Below the pieces are notes generated by a model that was not told where the DNA came from, did no database searches, and saw only the letters and a program-made list of their open reading frames with translations. This document shows, in pieces, positions 48,489 to 54,971 of a DNA stretch of 54,971 nt. The stretch's first letter is position 1. Each line of letters begins with the position of its first letter. Made by a program: the position numbers and the translations under genes. Origin of the DNA: Dehalococcoidia bacterium UBA5748 (GTDB lineage Bacteria; Chloroflexota; Dehalococcoidia; Dehalococcoidales; UBA5627); NCBI GenBank assembly GCA_002419135.1, contig DIFM01000002.1:1-54971 (forward strand), written 5' to 3'.

Positions 48489-49061
48489 ATGGTAGAGATG
48501 ACGATTGACAGTGTGCGAATTGGTCTAATGAACAGGCAGATGGAGTATCAATATGTTGTTCTCTTAAAAGAAAAATCTGCGGAACGTTTTTTACCCATTT
48601 TTATTGGTCCTGCAGAAGCTAAGGCAATACTTATTAAACTTAAGAATGAAAGCGTTCCCAGGCCTCTCACTCATGATTTACTGCAAACAGTTATGATAAC
48701 ATTAGGAGCATCGGTAGATTCTATAATTATAAACGACCTTAAAAGTGACATTTTCTATGCAAAAATAATTCTTAACATAGATGGCAAGCAGGAAGAAATC
48801 GATTCACGCCCAAGCGACGCTTTGGCGCTGGCAATAAGAATGGAAACGCCGATATTTGCGGATGAATCTGTTTTAGAGAAGGCAGGCATACCTTTGGACC
48901 AGGATAAGGAGACAGGAGAACCTATTCTGCAAAAGGAAGAGTATGATGATATCGAGAGCAAGGGCGGCAAGGTAAGCGAGGATGAAATGAAAAGACTCTC
49001 GGCTTTCCGTGAATTTATAGATAATCTGGATATGGATGATTTTGGGAAACATAAGTCTTAG
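48489..49061 (+). CDS. Bifunctional nuclease (DUF151/BFN) family protein
   Basis: A 190-residue protein of the DUF151 family, whose plant and bacterial relatives are reported to have DNase/RNase activity. Motifs: FLPIFIGPAEAKAILI, THDLLQTVMITLGASVDSII, and the core DSRPSDALALAIR, followed by PIFADESVLEKAGI and a short UVR-like helix at the end (MKRLSAFREFIDNL). A TTG-started form at 48468 is rejected; GGAGGG at 48475-48480 sits 8 nt before the ATG at 48489. Located upstream of the atp operon but ending in its own terminator. Confidence 0.92.
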   Translation: MVEMTIDSVRIGLMNRQMEYQYVVLLKEKSAERFLPIFIGPAEAKAILIKLKNESVPRPLTHDLLQTVMITLGASVDSIIINDLKSDIFYAKIILNIDGKQEEIDSRPSDALALAIRMETPIFADESVLEKAGIPLDQDKETGEPILQKEEYDDIESKGGKVSEDEMKRLSAFREFIDNLDMDDFGKHKS

Positions 49062-49089
49062 AACGTTTACATAATATGATATGACAGTC

Positions 49090-49129
49090 AAATAAGCCCT
49101 GAGGTAGAATTCCGGGGTCTTATTTTTTT
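49090..49129 (+). terminator. Terminator after the bifunctional nuclease gene
   Basis: AATAAG (49091-49096) and CTTATT (49119-49124) plus an adjoining CCCT/GGGG stretch form a hairpin with one bulge, followed by TTTTTT. Confidence 0.82.
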
Positions 49130-49206
49130 GTTTTCACACTTTAACGTGTATATATATGTATGTATACTATATGTCAAGAAAGCGGGAATCCGGCAGTTTT
49201 ATAAGC

Positions 49207-49236
49207 TTGACTTAAAGAGTTGTTTTTTGATATGCT
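49207..49236 (+). promoter_or_regulatory. Promoter of the atp operon
   Basis: TTGACT (49207-49212), 18-nt spacer, TATGCT (49231-49236), 27 nt before the ATG of atpZ at 49264. Confidence 0.65.
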
Positions 49237-49263
49237 TTTTGTCGAGTTAATTAAGGTGCGGGG

Positions 49264-49488
49264 ATGAACAAATGGCGTTCAGCCATGAAATATGTGGGGG
49301 TGGGGTGGTATATAGCGATTTCCATTACCGGAGGGACGCTCGGTGGTCTTTGGCTTGATAGCAAGTTTGATACCAAGCCTGTTTTTATAATAACCGGTTT
49401 ATTCATAGGACTAATTGTTGCATTTTATGGTGTATACAGAATGATTATACCGCTTATTAAAGACACAAATGACAAGGAGAACAACTAG
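49264..49488 (+). CDS. atpZ: AtpZ/AtpI-like ATP synthase assembly protein
   Basis: A 74-residue protein with two transmembrane helices (about 9-29 and 38-62): YVGVGWYIAISITGGTLGGL and PVFIITGLFIGLIVAFYGVYR. This is the AtpZ/AtpI-type family always placed before atpB and thought to help assemble the c-ring. It begins the operon and its stop overlaps the atpB GTG by one base. Confidence 0.9.
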   Translation: MNKWRSAMKYVGVGWYIAISITGGTLGGLWLDSKFDTKPVFIITGLFIGLIVAFYGVYRMIIPLIKDTNDKENN

Positions 49489-50444
49489 TGGCGAAAAAGA
49501 AAGGTTGTATGGGTTGCTCTCTTCCCATTGCCATTGTGGTAGTTCTTGCTGTCTTAGGTATTTCTGTTGTCAGCCTTTTGGGTGGAGCCTTCGGCAATAC
49601 TTTATTCGGGGACCTGGGACTTCCCGAATGGTTGTCTGTTCCCGCTCCGCACCCTGAGCTTCCGGCGGCGACGATATTTCACATCGGAAGTATTCCTTTT
49701 ACCAATACTATGATAACGGCATGGATCACAATTTTTGTTCTGGTTGCTTTTTTCTATTTCGGCACCAAAAACATGAAGCTTATACCCGGTCGTTATCAGA
49801 TGATTATTGAGTCAATTATCGGATACATACTTGGCCTTTGCGTGGACATTGCCGGTGATAAATATGGAAGAAAGTTCTTTGCTATTGTAACTACCATTTT
49901 TCTGTTCGTCATTGCCAATGCTTGGATAAGCCTTATTCCGGGTATCGGTTCTATCATAGTGCATACAGCCGATGGAGAAGCAGAACTTTTCCGTGGGGTT
50001 AATACGGATATAAACTTTCCATTGGCGCTGGCGTTAGTTTCTTTTGTATTTGTTGAATACTGGGGTATCAAGACGTTAGGAATTAAATATTTTACAAAAT
50101 TTGTAAACACACATAAGTTAACGTCTTCTATCGGAAAATTATTCAAAGGTAATGTAAAAGCCGGTTTGGCGGGTATATTCTACGGAATTATCGATATATT
50201 TATCGGGTTTATCGAACTGCTCAGCGAACTGATGCGTGTTATCAGTTTTACATTTCGTCTTTTTGGCAATATGACAGGTGGAGAGATACTTTTACTTATG
50301 ATGCTATTCCTGGCTCCGTTCCTGTTGGCCATTCCGTTCTACGGTTTAGAGCTATTAGTAGGTTTTATACAAGCGCTGGTTTTCTCTAGTTTGACGCTGG
50401 TATTTGCTAATATAGCGATTAGTCCGACACATTCTGAAGAATAA
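49488..50444 (+). CDS. atpB: ATP synthase F0 subunit a
   Basis: Membrane proton-channel subunit of F1F0 ATP synthase, 318 residues, longer than the E. coli protein (271) through an N-terminal extension with a first hydrophobic segment (about 12-36). The conserved helix is ELLSELMRVISFTFRLFGNM, with the essential Arg (R in SFTFRLFGN), and LVFSSLTLVFANIAIS at the end. GTG start overlapping the atpZ stop by 1 nt. Confidence 0.95.
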   Translation: MAKKKGCMGCSLPIAIVVVLAVLGISVVSLLGGAFGNTLFGDLGLPEWLSVPAPHPELPAATIFHIGSIPFTNTMITAWITIFVLVAFFYFGTKNMKLIPGRYQMIIESIIGYILGLCVDIAGDKYGRKFFAIVTTIFLFVIANAWISLIPGIGSIIVHTADGEAELFRGVNTDINFPLALALVSFVFVEYWGIKTLGIKYFTKFVNTHKLTSSIGKLFKGNVKAGLAGIFYGIIDIFIGFIELLSELMRVISFTFRLFGNMTGGEILLLMMLFLAPFLLAIPFYGLELLVGFIQALVFSSLTLVFANIAISPTHSEE

Positions 50445-50498
50445 TTATATGGTTATATTTTATAAAAAAAAGCGAGTTAAAAATTAGGAGGCATTGAT

Positions 50499-50729
50499 AT
50501 GGAAGCGGAAGCAGCCAAACTGTTAGCAGCAGGTTTATGTATGGGGTTAGGTGCTATTGGGCCTGGAGTCGGTATCGGTGTACTTGGGTCTGGTGCCGTT
50601 CAGGCGGTAGCCAGAAATCCTGAAGCCAGAGGCCAGATCTTTACAAATATGATATTTGCAATTGCTCTTGCCGAATCAGTAGCTATTTATGCCTTGGTTG
50701 TAGCTATTATACTTTTGTTCGTAGTGTAG
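50499..50729 (+). CDS. atpE: ATP synthase F0 subunit c
   Basis: A 76-residue hairpin protein of the rotor ring. Helix 1 is glycine-rich (GLGAIGPGVGIGVLGSGAV), the loop is ARNPEARGQ, and helix 2 carries the ion-binding Glu in IALAESVAIYALV. The helix-1 Gln that helps ligate Na+ in sodium enzymes is replaced by Ile (PGVGIG), so proton coupling is favoured. RBS TAGGAGG is 8 nt before the ATG. Confidence 0.96.
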   Translation: MEAEAAKLLAAGLCMGLGAIGPGVGIGVLGSGAVQAVARNPEARGQIFTNMIFAIALAESVAIYALVVAIILLFVV

Positions 50730-50754
50730 ACCCGCACAAAGGGAGGAGGTCCTA

Positions 50755-51255
50755 GTGGAAGGATTAGGCATACATTTATCTTCTTTAATAGCGCAGTTGT
50801 TTAATTTTGGTTTGCTTTTACTGTTGCTTTATATGTTTGCGTATAAACCTGTAATCAAGATGCTTGACCAGCGTGCTGCAAAGATTAAAGAAAGCGTTGA
50901 CCAGACGGAGGAAATCAAAAAGCAGCATGAATTGGCTGAAAAAGAAACTGCGCGTTTGATAGCTGAAGCCGGTAAAGAAGGTAAAAAGATAATTGAACAG
51001 GCTACTCTTATCGGTGAAGAAACCAAACAAAAAGCAAAACAAGATGCAAAAACAGAAGCGGAAAAATTATTGGCTAAAGCGAAACTGGAAATTGAAAGGG
51101 AGCGCGATGAAGCTATCGGTGAACTGAGAAGTGCTTTTGCTGATTTAACGATGATTGCTGCCGGAAAAGTAATTGACCGCTCGCTGGATAAAGAACAGCA
51201 TCGCCAATTGATTGATAAAATGCTAAATGAAAGCAAGGTTCTTAATAAAAATTAG
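50755..51255 (+). CDS. atpF: ATP synthase F0 subunit b
   Basis: A 166-residue peripheral-stalk subunit: one N-terminal transmembrane helix (about 8-28), then a long charged helix (KPVIKMLDQRAAKIKESVDQ, EKETARLIAEAGKEGKKIIE) forming the stator dimer, and a C-terminal MIAAGKVIDRSLDKEQHRQL typical of b subunits. GTG start with GGAGGAGG 6 nt upstream. Confidence 0.95.
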   Translation: MEGLGIHLSSLIAQLFNFGLLLLLLYMFAYKPVIKMLDQRAAKIKESVDQTEEIKKQHELAEKETARLIAEAGKEGKKIIEQATLIGEETKQKAKQDAKTEAEKLLAKAKLEIERERDEAIGELRSAFADLTMIAAGKVIDRSLDKEQHRQLIDKMLNESKVLNKN

Positions 51256-51278
51256 TCTAGTTAATTTATGGAGTTAAA

Positions 51279-51809
51279 GTGGCGAAAAAATTTTCTGCCA
51301 AAAGATTTGCGCAGGCGCTTTTTGCTGTTGCAGAAGAAAAAAATAAAACCGGTGAAGTACTGGTAGAGTTGGAAAATATCAGCCAACTTAACCATGATGA
51401 TGTGGTTTTTGCTTATTTAAGCAATCCTGCTATCAGTTTTAAAGAAAAAGAAACTTTACTTTCTGATAAATTGAAGGATATTGAGCAGCCTGTAATCAAT
51501 CTTTTATATTTATTGTTGGCTAACGGCAGAATTGATATGCTTAATGCGGTTATTCATGAATACAGGCAGATGATTGACGATAGCAAGGGTGTTGTAAGAG
51601 CTGAGGTTGTTACCGCTGTTCCTCTTGATACAGAAACGAGGGATAAAGTGAGCGGCCGTTTGAGTGATATTTTGAAAAAGAAAATTATAATCGAACCTGA
51701 GAGCACCGACCCCGGATTAATCGGTGGATTTATAGTCAAGGTTGGCGGTAAGTTGCTTGATGGGAGCACTCGTAGTGCTTTAAATAATTTGAAAAAAGAA
51801 ATCAGTTAG
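51279..51809 (+). CDS. atpH: ATP synthase F1 subunit delta
   Basis: A 176-residue protein joining F1 to the peripheral stalk. It matches the OSCP/delta family by size, by the N-terminal helix (AKRFAQALFAVAEEKN), the middle NLLYLLLANGRIDML, and the C-terminal PGLIGGFIVKVGGKLLDGST. GTG start at 51279 with ATGGAG upstream. The 23-bp gap to atpF and 39 bp to atpA fit one operon. Confidence 0.95.
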   Translation: MAKKFSAKRFAQALFAVAEEKNKTGEVLVELENISQLNHDDVVFAYLSNPAISFKEKETLLSDKLKDIEQPVINLLYLLLANGRIDMLNAVIHEYRQMIDDSKGVVRAEVVTAVPLDTETRDKVSGRLSDILKKKIIIEPESTDPGLIGGFIVKVGGKLLDGSTRSALNNLKKEIS

Positions 51810-51848
51810 TATATATGACTACCAAGTTGTACACAGGAGGTGGGTAAT

Positions 51849-53360
51849 TTGGCTAAAGGACAGGAAATAGTTTCTATTATCAAGCAACAGATAGAGCAAT
51901 TCGGTACTCAGGTTGATCTGGTAGATGTGGGAACGGTTATTGCAGTCGGTGACGGTATTGCCAGGATTTACGGTCTGTCCGGTGTGAAGTACAATGAAAT
52001 GCTTCAGTTCCCCGGTGATGTAATGGGCATTGCTCTTAATCTTGAGGAAGATAGTGTTTCCGCTATTTTGCTTGGCGAGGATACGGGCATTAAAGAAGGC
52101 GATGAAGTTCGCGCCACCGGTAAAATTGCTGAGGTTCCGGTAGGAGATTCTTTAATCGGCAGAGTTGTGGACCCGCTGGGCAGACCTCTTGACGGTAAGG
52201 GTAATATTAAAGCGAAAAATACCCGCCCCCTAGAGAGAGTTGCTCCCAATGTGGTTTCGAGAAAATCAGTAAATACCCCTGTTCAAACCGGCATCAAAGC
52301 CATTGATAGCATGATTCCTATTGGCCGTGGACAGAGAGAGCTTATCATTGGCGATCGTTCAACAGGTAAAACCGCTGTTGCGCTGGATACCATAGTTAAT
52401 CAAAAGAACGGTGATTTGCTATGTATTTACGTAGCCATCGGTCAAAAAGCGGCAAAAGTGGCTCAGGTTGTCGCCAATTTGGAGGCACAGGGAGCTATGG
52501 AACATACTATAGTTATAGCTGCCAACGCATCTGAATCGGTTGCCCTGCAGTATTTGGCACCGTATGCCGGTTGTGCTATCGGTGAAGAGTTTATGGAGAA
52601 TGGCAAGGATGCGCTGATAGTATACGATGACCTCTCCAAGCATGGTTGGGCATATCGTCAGTTATCGTTGCTGCTTAGAAGGCCTCCGGGTAGAGAAGCT
52701 TATCCGGGAGATGTATTCTATCTGCACAGCCGTTTGCTGGAAAGAGCAGCCAGGCTGAGTGATGAATTCGGGGGCGGTTCTCTTACTGCGCTTCCTATTA
52801 TTGAAACACAGGCCGGTGATGTATCGGCTTATATTCCCACCAATGTAATTTCCATTACGGACGGTCAGATTTATCTGGAGCCTGACCTTTTCAATGCCGG
52901 TATCAGGCCGGCGTTAAATATTGGTATTTCAGTATCCCGTGTGGGCAGTTCTGCCCAAACAAAAGCCATGAAGAAGGTAGCTGCCAAACTTAAACTGGCG
53001 ATGGCGCAGTATAGAGAATTGGCTGCTTTTGCACAGTTTGGTACCTCTGAACTTGATAAAGCTACCAAGTCACAGATCGATAGAGGCAAGAGAATTGAGG
53101 AAGTACTGAAACAGCTTCAATTCGAGCCGATGCCGGTGGAAAATCAGGTCATTATACTTTTTGCCGCCATAAACGGCTATATTGATGACCTGCCTATAGA
53201 AAAAGTAAAGGAATTTGAAAGCAGGCTAATCAGCTCGATTACTACGACTCATTCGGAATTGGTTAAAAAATTAGCGAAAGAGAAAAACTTCGACGACAAG
53301 ATGGAGTCCGAGATGAAAGATGCTATAGCGGACTTCAAGAAAAGCTTTAAGTATGTCTAG
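51849..53360 (+). CDS. atpA: ATP synthase F1 subunit alpha
   Basis: Regulatory nucleotide-binding subunit of F1, 503 residues. Walker A GDRSTGKT, the DDLSKHGWAYR stretch (Walker B), RRPPGREAYPGDVFYLHSRL and the visible arginine in ISVSRVGSSAQTKAM. The GTG at 51840 overlaps the GGAGG ribosome-binding site, so the true start is TTG at 51849 (MAKGQEIV), 8 nt after GGAGG. Standard order after atpH. Confidence 0.97.
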   Translation: MAKGQEIVSIIKQQIEQFGTQVDLVDVGTVIAVGDGIARIYGLSGVKYNEMLQFPGDVMGIALNLEEDSVSAILLGEDTGIKEGDEVRATGKIAEVPVGDSLIGRVVDPLGRPLDGKGNIKAKNTRPLERVAPNVVSRKSVNTPVQTGIKAIDSMIPIGRGQRELIIGDRSTGKTAVALDTIVNQKNGDLLCIYVAIGQKAAKVAQVVANLEAQGAMEHTIVIAANASESVALQYLAPYAGCAIGEEFMENGKDALIVYDDLSKHGWAYRQLSLLLRRPPGREAYPGDVFYLHSRLLERAARLSDEFGGGSLTALPIIETQAGDVSAYIPTNVISITDGQIYLEPDLFNAGIRPALNIGISVSRVGSSAQTKAMKKVAAKLKLAMAQYRELAAFAQFGTSELDKATKSQIDRGKRIEEVLKQLQFEPMPVENQVIILFAAINGYIDDLPIEKVKEFESRLISSITTTHSELVKKLAKEKNFDDKMESEMKDAIADFKKSFKYV

Positions 53361-53368
53361 GAGTATAA

Positions 53369-54226
53369 ATGGCTAACATACGATTGATAAGGCGCCGTAT
53401 TAAGGGCGTAAAAAATATAGCGAAGATTACCAAGGCTATGGAGATGATTGCCGCCTCAAAGATGAGGAAGGCACAGGAGCATGGCATGGCAGGTCGTCCT
53501 TACTCGGAGAAAATCACGCAGGTTATTTCTGATTTAATGGCTGTTTCAAGCGGACAGGTGCTGCATCCCTGCCTTACCGACCATGAGGAAGTGAAGAAGA
53601 TTACCATAATTCATATAACGCCTGACAGAGGTCTTGCCGGAGGCTTGGTCGGTAATATTAATCGTATGACGGGCAGATTTATCCTGGAAAAAAATAAAAA
53701 AGCCGGCATTATTGCTGTCGGGAAAAAAGGGCTGGATTTTCTAAGAAGAACGGGTAGGCAAATAGAAGCAGAGTTTACGGGATTAGGGGACTATCCCGAT
53801 TTGTTGTCCACCTTGCCTATTTCTCATATTGTCCTTGATGAATATCCCAAGGGAGAAACTGATGAAGTATATATTGCATATACAAAATTTATTAACACAA
53901 TGTCACAGGAAGCTGTTATAGAAAAATTATTACCGGTAGAGCCTGCCGAGATACCGCCGACTGAAAATGTTGAGTATCTTTATGAGCCGGATGCAAGTGC
54001 TGTTTTAGACGGTCTTATTCCGCGTTTTGTCGAAATGAAGGTCTACCACGCAATTTTGGAATCCATTGCCAGTGAGCAGTCTGCCAGGATGGTGGCGATG
54101 CGCAACGCGACACAAAACGCCAAGGAACTGATAGAAGATTTAACACTGGTTTATAATAAAGTCAGGCAAGAAATGATAACCAATGAGTTGCTGGATATTA
54201 CCGGCGGAACGGCAGCTCTTGAGTAG
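53369..54226 (+). CDS. atpG: ATP synthase F1 subunit gamma
   Basis: A 285-residue central-shaft subunit. N-terminal helix MANIRLIRRRIKGVKNIAKI and TKAMEMIAASKMRKAQ, C-terminal helix SEQSARMVAMRNATQNAKEL with the ITGGTAALE end, all conserved in gamma. RBS AGGAG lies 5 nt before the ATG; the gap from atpA is 8 bp. Confidence 0.96.
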   Translation: MANIRLIRRRIKGVKNIAKITKAMEMIAASKMRKAQEHGMAGRPYSEKITQVISDLMAVSSGQVLHPCLTDHEEVKKITIIHITPDRGLAGGLVGNINRMTGRFILEKNKKAGIIAVGKKGLDFLRRTGRQIEAEFTGLGDYPDLLSTLPISHIVLDEYPKGETDEVYIAYTKFINTMSQEAVIEKLLPVEPAEIPPTENVEYLYEPDASAVLDGLIPRFVEMKVYHAILESIASEQSARMVAMRNATQNAKELIEDLTLVYNKVRQEMITNELLDITGGTAALE

Positions 54227-54235
54227 GAGGAAGTA

Positions 54236-54971
54236 ATGGCAAAAGGTAAAGTAGTCCAGGTTATTGGTTCGGTGGTTGATATAGAATTTCCGCCAGACGA
54301 ACTGCCTTCACTTTTTAATGCCCTTGAAATTAAAAACGGCGATGATAAATTTGTACTTGAAGTTCAGAGCCATCTGGGAAATAACTGGGTTAGATGCTTA
54401 TCTTTTACACCCACCGATGGCCTGGCCAGAGGGGTTGAAGCTGACGATACGGGTGAACCTATTTCTGTTCCGGTAGGCGAGGGCTGTTTGGGACGTTTAT
54501 TTGATGTGACAGGTACGGCGCTGGATGGGCTGGGTGAAGTTAAAAGCGACGAAAAATGGCAGATTCATCGCAATCCTCCATCATTTGAAGAACAAGAATC
54601 AACCGTTCAAATGCTTGAAACCGGTATCAAGGTTATCGACCTCATTACTCCTTTCGCCAAGGGCGGAAAAGCCGGTCTTTTGGGTGGTGCCGGGGTAGGT
54701 AAGACGGTTATTATCCAGGAACTTATTAGAAATATTGCCACCGAACATGGCGGTTATTCAGTCTTTGCCGGAGTTGGAGAACGTTCACGTGAAGGAAATG
54801 ACCTTTGGAAGGAAATGGATGAATCCGGCGTGCTGGCCAAAACCGTTATGGTATTCGGGCAGATGAATGAACTGCCTGCGGTGCGTCTGCGCGTAGCTCT
54901 TACAGGTCTTACTATGGCAGAGTATTTTCGTGATGTTAAAAAACAAGATGTATTGATGTTCATCGATAACA
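54236..54971 (+). CDS. atpD: ATP synthase F1 subunit beta (partial, cut by window end)
   Basis: Catalytic subunit, truncated at the right edge after 245 codons. The start ATG (54236) is 9 bp after the atpG stop with GTAGGAGG upstream. Features: N-terminal barrel KGKVVQVIGSVVDIEFPPDE, Walker A GGAGVGKT, the GERSREGNDLWKEM stretch and RVALTGLTMAEYFRD; Walker B begins at LMFIDN. In place of the usual NEPPGAR it reads MNELPAVR. The rest, and probably atpC, lie outside. Confidence 0.96.
   Translation, partial: MAKGKVVQVIGSVVDIEFPPDELPSLFNALEIKNGDDKFVLEVQSHLGNNWVRCLSFTPTDGLARGVEADDTGEPISVPVGEGCLGRLFDVTGTALDGLGEVKSDEKWQIHRNPPSFEEQESTVQMLETGIKVIDLITPFAKGGKAGLLGGAGVGKTVIIQELIRNIATEHGGYSVFAGVGERSREGNDLWKEMDESGVLAKTVMVFGQMNELPAVRLRVALTGLTMAEYFRDVKKQDVLMFIDN

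Overview
The window is a dense bacterial chromosomal segment made almost entirely of housekeeping genes. It most resembles the Chloroflexota class Dehalococcoidia. That placement is inference, based on overall protein character, a DUF5679 zinc-ribbon microprotein, a free-standing EF-Tu domain-II-like protein, the run rpoD-dnaG-dgt-ppsA beside the ATP synthase operon, and simple sigma-A promoters (TTGACA-17-TATAAT type) that can be read directly upstream of many genes. No prophage, integrase, transposase, CRISPR array or rRNA was seen. Three tRNAs are present: Val-GAC, Arg-TCG and His-GTG.

Layout. 1-5.9 kb: a CaCA-type cation exchanger, a complete riboflavin operon (ribD-ribE-ribBA-ribH), a small EF-Tu-domain-II protein facing it, then a coiled-coil/zinc microprotein with bioY. 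6.0-12.6 kb: tRNA-Val and a six-gene leftward operon (unknown membrane-anchored protein, 83-aa membrane protein, Ig/DUF4129-like protein, DUF4350-like protein with an EF-hand loop, MoxR ATPase, DUF58 protein), nearly all translationally coupled. 12.7-19.5 kb: an orphan gene beside tRNA-Arg, rubrerythrin, tRNA-His, Smr protein, SHOCT microprotein, CopA copper ATPase, AhpF-like reductase, Fe/Mn superoxide dismutase and DUF5679; this is a metal and oxygen-defence neighbourhood. 19.6-25.1 kb: nth, an FtsZ/tubulin-like GTPase, a lysine-tailed protein, a lipoprotein, a membrane protein, a PEBP protein and a HAD hydrolase. 25.3-29.6 kb: lysA-holB-PSP1, a 57-aa ORF and an HNH endonuclease. 29.8-34.6 kb: a leftward replication operon rplI-dnaB-dnaD-like-helicase loader, then trxB. 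35-41.2 kb: uvrA, an HD-domain protein and an SbcC-like ATPase. 41.6-48.3 kb: leftward ppsA-dgt and dnaG-rpoD. 48.5-54.97 kb: bifunctional nuclease, then atpZ-B-E-F-H-A-G-D, with atpD cut by the window end.

The least ordinary items are: a helicase loader carrying two tandem DnaC/DnaI-type AAA+ modules in one chain; a divergent FtsZ-like GTPase paired with a lysine-tailed unknown; hairpin-rich intergenic repeats shared between about 13.5 kb and 37.9 kb; several genes that look leaderless (lysA, dnaG, the 57-aa ORF, perhaps sbcC); and a 16-bp near-palindrome on the HAD gene promoter. Several reading-frame starts are moved inward on the basis of ribosome-binding sites or promoters: ribH, the EF-Tu-like gene, the 244-residue unknown of the DUF58 operon, the gene beside tRNA-Arg, smr, the AhpF-like gene, holB, dnaB, the helicase loader, the bifunctional nuclease and atpA. 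No clear novel defence or mobile system was found.
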